The notes: generated from the sequence alone by a model not told the origin. A stretch of DNA of 64,000 nucleotides from Chrysomallon squamiferum (GCA_012295275.1 CM022677.1:4804156-4868155); one strand, 5' to 3'. Counted from the stretch's first letter, positions 49,270 through 61,510 are shown. Made by a program: numbers and translations.

Positions 49270-49558
49270 TGGCAGAATCCAATAAAGTGTCCTTTCACCA
49301 GTTCTTCTTCAAAAATATTCCTTTTTCAGCAAATTTCAAGAATCATACAAATATGTGCCATTTTTTGTTTGTTGCACGTGTCAGAAACGAGTTGTTCCCC
49401 TTGGGTGGGGGCGTGCGCCACTTTTCACCCGTGTCGGACAACCCTTGACCCACTTTTGGGTATGTGCGCCTCATTTTTGCCACGTGCGGAGACAAAGTTA
49501 TTCCACTTTGAAAAAGGTACCCCTCGCATTTTCATCACGTCTTGAAAATATTCGGTTG
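49270..49558. repeat. Inverted dispersed copy of the 373-bp satellite
   Basis: In reverse orientation this stretch carries the same ordered landmarks as the 11.75-12.56 kb array: ACGTG...AACGAGTTGTTCCCCTTGGG, CACTTTTCACCCGTGTCGG, CCACTTTTGGGTATG, TTATTCCACTTTGAAAAAGG and GTACCCCT. Only one partial copy is present. Confidence 0.9.
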
Positions 49559-49599
49559 AAAAAATAGCTGTATGAAATGTTTCTACTGGAAGTTTTAAA

Positions 49600-49830
49600 C
49601 CTCAGCAAATACAGACAGAAGCAGAACCTCAGCAAATACAGATAGAAGCAGAAACTCAGCAAATAGAGACAGAAGCAGAAACTCAGAAATACAGACTGCC
49701 GCAGAAACTCAGCAAATACAGACTCATTGAGAAACTCAGTAAATACAGACTGATGCACAAACTCAGTAAATACAGATCGATACAGAAATTCAGTAAATAC
49801 AGACTGATCAGAAATTCAGCAAATACAGCG
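49600..49830. repeat. ~24-27-bp minisatellite, about 9 copies
   Basis: The unit AACTCAGCAAATACAGAC, plus AGAAGCAG or TGATGCAC variants, starts right after the satellite copy. Confidence 0.9.
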
Positions 49831-50218
49831 TTCATTCACTCGCCGAACTGTTCACGTGTCGCCAGCGTGGCGTTCATTCACTCGCCGAACTGTTCACGTG
49901 TCGCCAGCGTGGCGTCAGCTTTCTCATTCACTCGCCGAACTGAAACGTGTCGCCAGCGTGGCGTTCATTCACTCGCCGAACTGTTCACGTGTCGCCAGCG
50001 TGGCGTTCATTCACTCGCCGAACTGTTCACGTGTCGCCAGCGTGGCGTTCATTCACTCGCCGAACTGTTCACGTGTCGCCAGCGTGGCGTTCATTCACTC
50101 GCCGAACTGTTCACGTGTCGCCAGCGTGGCGTTCATTCACTCGCTGAACTGTTCACGTGTCGCCAGCGTGGCGTTCATTCACTCGCCGAACTGTTCAGGT
50201 GTCGCCACAGTTGTGTGT
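49829..50218. repeat. 42-bp GC-rich minisatellite, about 9 copies
   Basis: The unit GTTCATTCACTCGCCGAACT followed by GTTCACGTGTCGCCAGCGTGGC is very uniform, with one divergent copy near 49910-49945 and one T variant near 50142. The period is 14 codons and at least two frames are open, so frames are not evidence of coding. Confidence 0.97.
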
Positions 50219-50229
50219 CGTCAGCTTTC

Positions 50230-51530
50230 TTATGTTTTTAATTTAGATGACTTGGTACCAGAAAACCGCAAAATCCACAAATCTGCAATGCCTATAATTG
50301 GTTCGTTACCTGTATTTGTTTTTTTAATAAAACATTACATTTTATTAAGATATCTACTACATTTTTTAATTGTTTTTCTTCTTACTTTTTTAGTTAATTT
50401 TTGTTGTTTTCTATTTCTATACTTGTGCAATATTTGTTATTATATCAATCTGTTTTGTGTGCTGGGTGTCATTAAACATTCATTCCTTTTATTATCATAT
50501 CACAAGCCACTGTTAAATGTTTTTACACAGTAAATATATATTTATAAACTGCTGTTTGTTTTTATATCTCTAAACAAATTTTATCTTAAAACTAACTTCG
50601 TAAAATTTTATAAATTTTGTCAATTAATTTTGTTGTTACTAGATTTTTGAATTATTAATTACTAATTAAATTATCAACATTGTTAAACAATAATACAACC
50701 GTTTAAAATGAAATAAAATACAGTAAAGAAAATGAGAACAATTTGGAAACATTTAATTTTTTATTTTGTAGAACTATGATGTATGGAGAAAGACTGAAAA
50801 ATGAGTGAACAAAGTGTTCTGTTTAATTTCTTAATCTGATTAATTTAATATGTTCAATGTTTCAGATTAATAATTTAAAGAAATTAACAAATTAATATAA
50901 CCATCATTATTAATAATATTTCCAGTTAAAAAAGAAAACACAATAAAGGTATATTTAATTTATAAAAATAATTTTAATTGGGAGTGGAAGGGGAAGAAAA
51001 TAAATTTACTATTGTTACTAGTTTTTACTATTGTTACTATTTTCACTTTTGTTACTATTTTTACTTTTGTTACTATTAAGCACTTTATTAACTTACTTAA
51101 ATAGTCTCTTTTCAGCCTGGTTAATGTAGACAAATGTCAGTAATTACTAGTAATAAAAATAAATGAATAAAATAAAATAAATGTTTGTAATGAAACATTT
51201 TGTCATGAAATCATGGTGAGTATTTCAGGCTAAAACACACACATATAGATTCAAAACAATATTTAATATTACAGTTTTATCGATTATTTTAAAAATCAAA
51301 TGAAACAGAATAGTCTGACGCTAGTAACGACAGAACCGACCACCGTCTTATTTTTATTTTTATTTTTTATTTTCATACGGAGAACTGAATTTGTAATTAC
51401 GATAATTCATACATTATGCACGTGACAAGATGAAAATATCCACATACATAATTATTGTTATAGTGCAGGGCACGCTTAGACACTTTTCTCAACGAGAATC
51501 TCTAATTAGGCAACACAAATTATATCTAAA
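50230..51530. other. AT-rich DNA, no gene seen
   Basis: The start (50245-50310) continues an open frame out of the 42-bp array (DLVPENRKIHKSAMPIIGSL) but the rest is hydrophobic low complexity; I do not call a gene. Confidence 0.4.
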
Positions 51531-51533
51531 TAT

Positions 51534-51860
51534 CAGCATGTGACAAAGTTACAGCATAAATTTAGCGTGTTAAAAATATATAGCTGATACAGACAACCCG
51601 CGTGTTACAGTTGTCAGCATGTGACAAAGTTACAGCATAAATTTAGCGTGTTGAAAATATTTAGCTGATACAGACAACCCGCGTTACAGCTGTCAGCATG
51701 TGACAAAGTTACAGCATAAATTTAGCCGTGTTGAAAATATTTAGCTGATACAGACAACCCGCGTGTTACAGTTGTCAGCATGTGACAAAGTTACAGCATA
51801 AATTTAGCGTGTTGAAAATATTTAGCTGATACAGACAACCCGCGTGTTACAGTTGTCGTC
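51534..51860. repeat. 81-bp tandem repeat, 4 copies
   Basis: CAGCATGTGACAAAGTTACA starts at 51534, 51615, 51694 and about 51776. Units end in CAACCCGCGTGTTACAGTTG. They are nearly identical. Confidence 0.95.
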
Positions 51861-52584
51861 TGACACTCGCATAACGTAAAGTACAGATGACATTTGACCT
51901 CAAGTACATCCGGTAACTCACGAACAACAGATACCGTTTAAAAATAATCCTGTTTCACTGCACAGTAAAATAAATGTTCAAAATGACAGCTGCAAAATAA
52001 CATCAAACTCGTTTTATTTAGAAATGATACGTAATTTTGTTTTTAATAGTTTTTAGCTACATTTTAAAATATTAAAATTATCTCGATTTGTATTACATCA
52101 GCTCTTTATATTAGACCAGTAAGCCAGTGATAAAATGAAAATTCAACTACATCAAAGGAAAAAATAATAATACAAACATTAAATAAACAAACATATTTTT
52201 TCCAGTAATGACACATTTTCAAATTCCAAAATTTCTTTACCATACAGAAGAACAGGAAAAACCATGCAGTCAACATATTTTAGTTGGCAGTGGATGCAAA
52301 TTATGACATTTTCCTTGTCGTAGAATGAAATGCATAGCTTTCTGTGCTTGTGTATATAACATGTTTCTTGACTTAGTAAATTTATTCGATTTGTGAAAAA
52401 TAATACCGATATATTTCTAAGTTTCTGCATTCTCAAGCTTTGAATTTTCAACATAAAACACTTTCTAGTAATCTTTGTGGTTGCCATTACAAATTAAGAC
52501 ATTACAGTTATTATTATTATTATTAGTTGTTTTAAAATTAACTGGTATTTTAGGTTCTGTAATTTTGAGATGTATTATTGGTTA

Positions 52585-52680
52585 GAGTTGAGGGTGTGGC
52601 TCAGTGGTCAGAGGAAAGTAGTGTCTGGCGCATTTATCCTTCTCAAAGTCAGTTCCACGATTACTTTACGCTATATTAAA
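52585..52680 (+). mobile_element. tRNA-derived SINE head, degraded
   Basis: GTGTGGCTCAGTGGTCAGAGG at 52595 resembles a tRNA A box (TGGCTCAGTGG). About 50 bp on, AAGTCAGTTCCACGATT resembles a decayed B box (GGTTCGANTCC). No good cloverleaf can be drawn, so this is not called a tRNA. The short AT-rich tail afterwards fits a SINE. Confidence 0.35.
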
Positions 52681-53039
52681 ATATTTTATTATTTCTATTA
52701 ATTCTCTGAGCCGTCGTAACGGAGTTGTTTTTGATGTTATAAATGAACTTCTCATTGCTGTTTAGAGCTCTTTATTAACAACTGCTTTCTTAATGTGAAC
52801 ATTTCAAAATATATTACTATTATTATTTCTATTATTGCCAAAGTCATTGCCGTCGTACCGATAATAATGCAAACAAAGTAATAACGCATACAAAGTAATC
52901 ATGCAAACAAAGTAATCATGCAAACAAAGGTAAATTTTCAAAATACTAAGAGACAAAAATATCAGTAACATATGTAGAGTTCAGACTGAGTGGTAACGTT
53001 TGTAGACACTAGCTCTGTGGTTTGCATCAAGAATAGGAG

Positions 53040-54096
53040 CTAAAATTTTTCACTTTTCTTTATTCTTCGTCTGAAACGCTTTCTGTCTCTGGCAAATTGT
53101 TGCCATGGTCCTTTTCTGCTGGACTGGTATGCGTAACGCCACACAATCATAGGATGTACAGTGACAAGTTTGTCTTCACTGAAACGTACCTTCTTGCACT
53201 GTTTACTGCGAGACTGAGCTGCAGCACGTGTAGTTGTCTGTTGATTGCAGGTCAAGTTGACTGCGTCAATGGTAGCCTGCTGCTGCTAGGAGACCCAGGT
53301 GACACTGGGGTGTGGCTGTTAAGACTGCACTGAGGGGTGGTTGCTTCTACGTCACTGAACTCACAGCTGTCATCTTCACTAAAACAGTCAGACAAGTAGC
53401 TAGGTGTGGAAATCTAATCCTAAGATGGTATCTGTGGTGCTGCTTCCAAACTGTGTTTTACAACATTCGTTTTGGCACTTTGATGATGCTTTGCAGCAGG
53501 ACTGAGAATTTTTGTTGTCAATATCACAACCATCAGCAGACTTGGTCGATGAATCGGACAACTTAGTTTTTTGACGTCGTCTTTTCCTCTGCTTTTCAGC
53601 TGAGTGTCTGCCCTTCTTGCGCTTTCTTCTAACTGAGAGGATGTCACTGACGTCTGTCACTTGAGCAGCCGCTCTCTGAGATTTACCTTCAGCTTTGCAA
53701 GTACTAACATTATCCAGTTTCATTCCAGTGACTCCTGTGACAAGAGAATTCACAGATTTGTCAAAATCAGCATCTCTAACATCTGCCACGCAGTTCATCG
53801 ATGCCACCTCCAGCTTGGCAACCTTTGTGACAGAATCTGCACAACAACTCGACTTTCTTTTCTTTTTACCACTTTGTATCTGTGAGCCTGTTTTACCAGT
53901 TTTTCCTTTTTTCATTTCATCAAGCTGATTGTCTGTCTTGTCATGTGGATCATTGTCCACAGCACAAACCTGACTAGATGAACATCTGTCTGTACACAAT
54001 ACATCGTCTTTTCTCTTTTTACAAGCTGTCTTGTCACCGTGCTGCAGGTTTGACGTTGAATCACTATCTAAACACAGTTTCCTTCGCATTTTTCTT
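53040..54096 (-). pseudogene. PPP1R15: PPP1R15 (GADD34/CReP)-like PP1 regulatory subunit, main coding exon with frame breaks
   Basis: PPP1R15 proteins recruit PP1 to dephosphorylate eIF2-alpha and end the integrated stress response. The C-terminal part (53040-53255) reads KKVRFSEDKLVTVHPMIVWR then RKGPWQQFARDRKRFRRRI: the RVxF-type PP1 motif (KVRF) followed by the W...GPWxxxARDxxRFxxRI signature of the family. The N-terminal 229 codons from ATG 54087-54089 are Lys/Ser/Cys-rich and unaligned. Between them, the coding sense (PSYLSDCFSEDDSCEFSD ...) runs in a different frame (about 53260-53410), so two compensating indels are needed. The acceptor CAG lies at 54097-54099. Confidence 0.7.
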
Positions 54097-54126
54097 CTGA
54101 AAGGTTAATGAAGTCCTTCTAAACAC

Positions 54127-54465
54127 CCAGCTGTTTCAATACCAATCTGAAATACAGACAGATGAAACTGTATTTAAACTGCCAGCTGTTTCAATACCAA
54201 TCTGAAATACAGACAGATGAAATTGTATTTAAACTGCCACTTGTTTCAATACCAGTCTGAAATAAAGACAGATGAAACTGTATTTAAACTGCCAGCTGTT
54301 TCAATACCAATCTGAAATACAGACAGATGAAATTGTATTTAAACTGCCACTTGTTTCAATACCAGTCTGAAATAAAGAGAGATGAAACTGTATTTAAACT
54401 GCCAGCTGTTTCAATACCAATCTGAAATACAGACAGATGAAACTGTATTTAAACTGTCACTTGCA
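54127..54465. repeat. 55-bp tandem repeat in intron 1 of the PPP1R15-like gene, about 6 copies
   Basis: The unit begins CTGTTTCAATACCAATCTGA. The first copies start at 54131 and 54186. A/G and T/C variants alternate between units. Confidence 0.95.
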
Positions 54466-54479
54466 CACCGACTGCCTTG

Positions 54480-54550
54480 TATTATTATTTTTTTTTTATT
54501 GATTTATTATTATTACTATTATTATTATTATTTTTTTTTTTTTTTTTAAT
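54480..54550. repeat. T-rich/(TTA)n tract
   Basis: Low-complexity TTATTATTA and T16 runs in intron 1. Confidence 0.85.
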
Positions 54551-54949
54551 TAGTATTATTATTGTTTCGTTTTGTTTTGTTCCCCCTATTAAAATATGGT
54601 TTTTATTATTTTCCAATATGACTGGTGAAAATTAATTATTGTTCAGCTTTTTATAACGTCCTGACACGGCACTTTCATCCTGTATCAATAACTTAACATT
54701 GAAAGGAAACTAATGAATATATTGTGATAAACTTTACTTACAAATATCTGTAAATATCCATGTTTAGGGCGCGTTTAGAGAGAAGGAAACTTCGAAGTTT
54801 AACATAAAATACTCTGCAGACAACTTTAAGCAGTAGAAGTTTGACGAAAACTCGTTCTATTTTCTAAATTCAGCATCCAAGTGACAAATGTCATATTGCG
54901 AAACGATTACAGTAAACAGAAATTGAAAGAATATTATTTTCAAACGTAC

Positions 54950-54964
54950 CATGTCCGCCATCTT
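54950..54964 (-). promoter_or_regulatory. First exon end of the PPP1R15-like gene with YY1-like site and uAUG
   Basis: The minus strand reads CAAGATGGCGGACATG followed by the donor GTACGT (exon ends at 54950). AAGATGGCGG is a classic YY1-type core often found at animal transcription starts. Spliced to the acceptor at 54096, the ATG opens a 14-codon frame that ends at TAG just past the main ATG and overlaps it in another frame. Confidence 0.5.
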
Positions 54965-55049
54965 GATCACGCGAGTCAGGCGTGCACGCGATGCCTTTGA
55001 TGTCAGTTTTAAGCGACCAGACAGTCAACGTCATCTATTTACGTCTAAA

Positions 55050-57133
55050 AAAAAAAAAAAAACATTTACAACTCGACGTCACGCTAGCACTGATTTTAAA
55101 ACAATAAAAATTAATAATATTCCGTTATTTATTTATTTATTTATTTATTTATTTTTCATGTTTATTTTTTAAATAACATGTTTATTTATTTATTTCTCGT
55201 CTTTATTGTTTTAAACTTCAAGCAAACTTTTGCTTTATTAAAAACAGTGTTTATGCGCTTGAACCTTCCCTTGAAGTATTTGTCAGCTGCGTCGTTTCTT
55301 TATTTTAATTCTTATTAAATATCTATTTTTCATTTTTATACGTGTATATGTTTTTATGTGTGTTTTTTTTTTTTTAGATTTGTTAGAGATTTTATATTAT
55401 TTACTTTATTGTTTTATTTATTTGTTTGTTTTTATTTATTTGTTTGTTTGTTTGTTTGTGTTTTGTTAAATGTGTTAAACATAATTTGTTTGTTTTTTTG
55501 TTTAATTTATTTTTTTTAAATTTATTTTGTTTGTTTGTTTGTTTACCTCCACCACTACACTTTTACAATAAATCTGATAAATATAATTTAAGCAGTGGAA
55601 AGAATTAAATTTAACGTTAAATTTATTTTAGTTTTAAATAAAATTAGAAATCAATTGGAATTATTTTTTTTATCGTAACTTTTTATTTGAATTTAGCATA
55701 TTTGACATAGAAAAATGTTAATTTTCAAAAAACGATTTTGAATAAGACCAAATATGAAAAAAAAACGTTTGAATAAAAAAAGTGTAATAATAATACTGTG
55801 ATGATGATGATGATGATGATGATGATGGTAATAATAATAATCATGATGATGATCCTCAATAAATAAATAAATAAACAAATAAAAGTTATTTATTAGTGGA
55901 ATTATGAACGGGGCACCTGCTAATTACTTTTTTTTTATCTTTTTTTTTATCTTTTTTCTTATCTTTTTTTTTATTATTATTTTTTTTTTTTCGGATTTTA
56001 TTTTCATTATTATTTATTTATTATATTTTTAAAGTACGTGTTTTTAAGAAAACATTTACTGTGATATGTGTGAGAATATGTGTGTGTGTGTGTGGAGGGG
56101 TGTATATATAATTGTTTGAGTATATGTATGTGTATAATATATATGTGTGTGTGTGTGTTACTTAAAGCACTGATATTTAACAATAATCCTCTGCAATACA
56201 CAAACTGGCTACACCCTGGTGCCCACTCCAGAAAGGTGTTGAATTAGAAACAATAAAATGTGTGTAATCAGGAGACATAAGTTAGTGAAAAGCACAGGTG
56301 TGATGAAACAGAAACATAAAAGTTTTCTTAGCTTTGTATTTGCTGTGATTTGACTGCAAACAAAAATTACCTGACCATTGTTGATATTTTCTCTGATGGA
56401 GTTAATCAACACTTGAAACAAAAATTAACGAAGTTTTAGAAATCTATATATAGATATAGATATAGATATAGATATAGATGTAGATGTAATGTAGATATAA
56501 AGAGATTACTTGTAATTCAGCTTTCTAGCCATCTAGAAAGTTGTATGTTTAAAGTTTGTCGATTGAGCAAAATAAATACAAATTAATTTATTATTATTTT
56601 GTTACTACAGCAGAATAATATTAGCGATTTATAAATAAATAAATAAATAAATAAAAGCAGTTAAAATTAATATTTACGAAAAGAGAATTTGAAGTTAATA
56701 CCGATATCACAGTTTAATACATATATTTACTTAACAAATTATTTATTTAAGAACAGATGAACCTAATGCAACTTTTACGACTTGATCTATCAGAGATAAA
56801 TAATAATAAAAACAAATTTATTTTTTTTTTTTTTTAATTGTTTTTTTCTAATGTTAAGACATTGGTAAATTAAGAAGGGAGACTACTCATGCGGCACTAT
56901 CATATTGTTCCGTGTTTCATATTGCACACTGTAAAACAGTGAGAGATATAAACACTGTATTTTTAAATCTATTCGAATAAATCATTGTGTAAAATAAAAT
57001 GTATAACTGACAGCTTATTTGTTTGTTTGTGTATCAAACTGTCTACGTACTCAGTGATGAACACATTTTTAAATGGCGCCGTTTCAAACATATTTAAGCT
57101 CTAGTTCATTTATGCGGTACAAGTCGAATCTTG

Positions 57134-57186
<53 letters not shown>

Positions 57187-57630
57187 GCTTCGATTTCTTA
57201 TTCTAATAAATGTTTCAAATTATTTTGTGTTGTGTTTTGAATGATATATTTTTAGATAGAATTATTCAAAAATCTTAGTAAAGTGAGAAATATTTTTATT
57301 AGTGGACGGTCACAAAGTAAAAATATTGTTTTGTTCATCCTGACTTTTTATCGTGTTTCTTTTTGTGGGGGTTTGTTGTTGTTTTTCTTGGAATCAAATT
57401 TTCTTGGCTTAATGTCTGTTTTTGTTTATAAATATCATGTTATCTCAGATATTGTTTGTTTGTTTGTTTATTTGTGTATTGTTTGTTTGTTTGTTTGTTT
57501 GTTTATTTGTGTATTACAGAAAATTATCAGTCAGTGCTGTCTCAAAAGTATACTAAACATCGCCATATAATATGTTTAATAGCACAAAAATATGTTTATA
57601 TTGGAAAAATTGTGTTTGTTAATAAGAACT
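55050..57630. other. AT-rich low-complexity DNA, no gene seen
   Basis: Contains (TTTA)n at 55125-55155, (TTTG)n at 55425-55545 and 57450-57505, (GATGAT)n at 55800-55826, (GATATA)n at 56452-56480 and (TTA)n at 57136-57185. No supported exon. Confidence 0.6.
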
Positions 57631-57667
57631 GCATTTGAGAGAGAATGTCGTCCATGTTAAACATCCA

Positions 57668-57676
57668 CGCATGCGC
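57668..57676 (+). promoter_or_regulatory. NRF-1-like palindrome CGCATGCGC
   Basis: A perfect CGCATGCGC in AT-rich surroundings, 160 bp before CATGGCGGACAT (YY1-like, 57838). The pairing of NRF-1-like and YY1-like sites repeats the arrangement at 25.45 kb, suggesting a plus-strand promoter for the F-box-like frame that follows. Confidence 0.4.
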
Positions 57677-57916
57677 ATTTTGATTTTTGTTATTATATAT
57701 CTGTAATAAATTCTTCTCTGTACTGCAATCCTGCATTCTACGAGAATAAAGTCATTTGTGATATTCACTGCCGCTGGTTGAATACACAGACGTCGTGTTT
57801 TCATTTTGACAGCCTTTTTTGTTTGGGATCAAATCTACATGGCGGACATAAAATCTTCACTTGAATATAAATGAATTAAATTAAAAACATTACCTGAAAA
57901 AATAAGCTATACAATA

Positions 57917-58039
57917 ATGCAACACCTGCCAGAAGAAACATGGCTAATTATGCTCTTTAACAGATTGCCTCTCTTTACTCATACGCTTGTTTGTCGTACA
58001 GTTTATAACAACACAGGTCAAGATTTGGTGCACACTTAA
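57917..58039 (+). pseudogene. F-box-like remnant
   Basis: Forty codons starting MQHLPEETWLIMLFNRLPLF and ending VCRTVYNNTGQDLVHT then TAA at 58037-58039. LPxExWLxxLxxLP...VCRxxY is the pattern of F-box domains (SCF ubiquitin ligase adaptors), but the middle is about four residues too short and nothing follows the box. Its upstream region has promoter-like motifs. It is probably a truncated gene. Confidence 0.4.
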
Positions 58040-58180
58040 TCCTCTGCCTGTTACCCGGATAAAAATGGTATGATCCCACATTGTTGTATATTTTACATAA
58101 ATAAATGAAAGAAAGGCTTATAATTATTTATACATTTTATTTCATTCAGGTAACTTGATCAGTAAGTTTCAGTAGATAGC

Positions 58181-58417
58181 CTACAGCATCTGAAACTGAA
58201 GGGATGTCTTGACTGTCTGCTGCAATTGATGTTTGAGTCTGTTTTCCCTCTCTCTGTACACAGGCTTGTGGGTTGGAGAAGCGGCTCCGAAATCAATCTG
58301 GGAAATCTTGGCTCTGTCTGCAAACTCGATCTTCTCGATAATGTCCACAAATCGACAGATGTTCGGGTGGGGCATTGCTTTGTTGAGCCGGTTGTGGAAT
58401 CCTTCCAATGAGTACAA
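58181..58417 (-). mobile_element. MULE-like transposase C-terminal fragment
   Basis: On the minus strand a frame reads YSLEGFHNRLNKAMPHPNIC, then RFVDIIEKIEFADRAKISQI and SPTHKPVYRERENRLKHQL. The EGFHNxLNxxMxHPNIxxF pattern resembles the end of MULE-family transposases associated with FLYWCH domains. The catalytic part is absent. Assigned from pattern memory only. Confidence 0.4.
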
Positions 58418-58499
58418 GTCTGTCGAACAGCATTCTTCTTCTAGAGCTGACTATCTAACTTCACTAATACCTCTGCGACAATAAATACTCCACTTTCCG

Positions 58500-59255
58500 A
58501 AGTCCAGCCATGATTTGACATTCCACAGTTATATTTATATCTAATTTATTTAAATTATAAAGTTAAAATAATAAACACATTTACAAACAAAACAAGACAA
58601 AACATACTCCACACAAAACAATAAATACTTTAATTAATTGATTTATAGATCGATTGTTTGAGCAGCTGATTAAACTAAACTAAAAAGAAGATGAAGAAGA
58701 AGAAGATACTTACTTTCAGACTCTAGGCACCAGGTTATCGGAACTTACAACTGTACATAATAAATGTAAATAAGTTAACTACTTTCATATTCTTATTATT
58801 TTTCAGGTGCACAACTAAACTTGTCATTTCAGGCTTGAAAAAGAAGAAATAAAAATTAAGTAACCTAACACTGGTCAAATGAAACTTTTCAACACTTGTA
58901 AATACGTTCAACTTGACTACTGTTATTATTACTGCTGCTGCTGTTTTTATTCTAATAAATAAGTATTTATTTTGATTAATTTATTATTTATTCATTTATT
59001 CATTCATTCATTATTTTTGTTATTATTATTATTATTATTATTAATATTAATATTTTTATTAATTTAGTTATTTTGATTATTTTTTATTGTTATTATTATT
59101 ATTTTTTTTTTTCTCATCTTCTCCTTGTTTTGTTAATTTGTATAAAATATTTTTAAAACAATAAAAATATCATAGGTAAAAAATAAAAGAAAAAAGTTGG
59201 GAATTGTTGGATGATAAAGAACCAGGCAAGAAGAAGATGAAAATGTCAAGAGCGC
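58500..59255. other. AT-rich DNA, no gene seen
   Basis: Includes short TTA and TTCA microsatellites near 58985-59045; no exon seen. Confidence 0.5.
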
Positions 59256-59263
59256 GCATAAAC

Positions 59264-59575
59264 TGAACAGGAATCAGGACCGGACTCTCGTGAATCTGGT
59301 GATGAAAACAGGAATCAGGACCGGAACCTCGTGAATCTGGTGATGAAAACAGGAATCAGGACCGGACCCTCGTGAATCTGGTGATGATGAATCTGGTGAT
59401 GAAAACAGGAATCAGGACCGGACCCTCGTGAATCTGGTGATGAAAACAGGAATCAGGACCGGACCCTCGTGAATCTGGTGATGAAAACAGGAATCAGGAC
59501 CGGAACCTCGTGAATCTGGTAATGAAAACAGGAATCAGGACCGAACACTCGTGAATCTGGTGATGAAAACCACAA
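59264..59575. repeat. 41-bp GC-richer minisatellite, about 7.5 copies
   Basis: The unit AACAGGAATCAGGACCGGAC followed by CCTCGTGAATCTGGTGATGAA has starts at 59266 and 59307. One copy has an extra ATGATGAATCTGGTG insertion near 59385. Confidence 0.95.
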
Positions 59576-59701
59576 ACTGAACGAACTGCACAAATCCTGA
59601 AACATCAACAAAACACGAGTTCGTACGATTCGATCTGCTCGCCTTGTGTTCCAGATTAACACACTGTAAGACATATTTAACTGAATGTATTTTTAAAATT
59701 C

Positions 59702-60055
59702 AGTGGTACCTCGAGTTACAATTGCTCCAACTTACGAGTTTTGTGCTTTGAATTGCGATTTTTTAATTTGAGGTCGAGTTTTTGCTTTGAGTTGCGAGCC
59801 AAAATTCGAGTTACGAGCGAGCTTCAGATATGCCACCACTAGTTGGCGCAAGAAATAGGATAACATTCGCCCAGCATCCTGCGTCTCACTCGTTTACTTC
59901 ATGTTGTTACCTCGCCGCGGAAACAGTTTTCTTACTTAAAAACACGTTACAAAAGAAAAATGGGGGTTGGAACGGATTAATGGTATTTCAGTTAATTTAA
60001 GTTGGGAAAATTGATCTGATATACGAGCAAATTGAGATACGAGCTCGGCATAGTT
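59702..60055. mobile_element. Pogo/Tigger-type MITE, better preserved copy
   Basis: Starts CAGTGGTACCTCGAGTTAC and ends GATACGAGCTCGGCA-like, with internal TTGCGAGCC, TACGAGCGAGCTTCAGATAT and GGAACGGATTAATGG. The CAGTGGTACCTCGAGTTACGA-type terminus is typical of pogo/Tigger-derived elements. About 350 bp, no coding frame. It is related to 24476-24985, which is in the opposite orientation. Confidence 0.65.
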
Positions 60056-60177
60056 TTATAGTTTTATTACTAAATAATTCCATCTTATGATCACTGTATA
60101 ACAAAAAAGTTATTATTATTATTAAAATATTTTCGTAAAACTATGGAACTGAATGTACTTGTTATTAAGATTTCAAA

Positions 60178-60179
<2 letters not shown>

Positions 60180-60208
<29 letters not shown>

Positions 60209-60210
60209 TG
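60180..60210. repeat. Poly-A run
   Basis: A run of about 27 A. Confidence 0.95.
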
Positions 60211-60214
60211 TTAT

Positions 60215-61510
60215 AAACAATAGATACATGAAATAAATTTAAATAAAATTACGCGTAAGATATCTGAGTTTTCTGAAATCAAAAATTAAAACTCTTTGCT
60301 TTCGACAGCGCAGATGACATTGTTTTATTAACGCACTGTAATTCATACACTGACAGCTCGAATTGACGCAACCAACCCTTCACCCCTCAAAAATCAGCCA
60401 AGTGTAATGTTCCATTTCCAATAATAAATTGTTTTAATCAAATGGACAAAGTGATAATGAAAAGTGTAAATCAAATTATGAAACTGTTTTTATTCGTTTA
60501 TTTTCAATAAAAACATCAATTACGAAACTGTAAATGGAATTAATTATTTTTTTCAGTGCAAATATAAAAATACTTTCATGTAAAAATATAAGAAAATAAA
60601 TAGAGAAAGAAGGATGATTAATAATTATTAGAAGATAATAATGAAAGAAGGATTGAGAATAAAACGAGAAAGAAAGATGAGAAAATAAAATGAACAGAAG
60701 AAAATAAAATAAATTAAAAGAGAACGTTGAAAGCATTAATAATAATAACAACAACAATAATAATTAATTAAGAAAGAAAGAAAAAGAAATTAAAAACAAA
60801 GGAGAAAGTTAAAGATAAAAAAAAAGAGATAAAAAAAGAGGAAATGAAAAGCGGGTCAAGGTTACACTTGCTCGTAAACAGATCAACTGCACGTGCTTTG
60901 TCGCGCCAGTTTCTTCCAGTATTACAATGTTAAACCCTGAGTGGAGTGAATGAGTTCATAGTTTCTTTAAGTGTTCGAAAAACGTAAAGTACTCTAATAA
61001 TGATTTTACAATTTCCAAATTTGTATGTAAGCTAACTGTGGGGAACGGCAATAAATATCATGATAATTGTTAAATAAAAGAAGGATCGGAACGAGTTTCA
61101 TCGTCTGGATAAAAATTATTAAAAACAAAACGATAATAATTGTATCATCAACAGAATGAAAAACAAACACCCCCCCAAAAAAAAAACAATATAGTAATTT
61201 TCTATAGTGATTAACCACATTCCTGAAAATTGTCAAAATCCACAATAACCCCCTCAATTATTTAAGTATATTACTAATGACTGATAACAAAACTCTGAAC
61301 AGTTCATAATATCCATCGTTTGAAACCTCTTTTACTAAGTTAGTGATAAGACATTTAAACAATAGTATGCTGTGGATACTGAAAAATCATAGCTATTATT
61401 TAAACTTAATAGAAATACACAATTTATTTCACACAATTTGGTAGAGAAATAAAATAAAATATCTAATTGTGTAAAAAAAGAATTTTGCAATGGTTTCTTT
61501 TCCCTTTTGT
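60215..61510. other. AT-rich DNA, no gene seen
   Basis: A-rich (plus strand) low-complexity sequence. A short GC-richer stretch at 60850-60920 (GTGCTTTGTCGCGCCAGTTTC) may be promoter-related to the gene starting at 61591. Confidence 0.45.

Noticed and set aside
49753-50241. A Ser/His/Arg-rich protein of about 160 codons
   Set aside because: Its 14-codon repeats come from the 42-bp minisatellite; more than one frame is open, so coding cannot be inferred.
52585-52680. A functional tRNA gene
   Set aside because: The A box is fair, but the B box is degraded and no acceptor stem can be paired.
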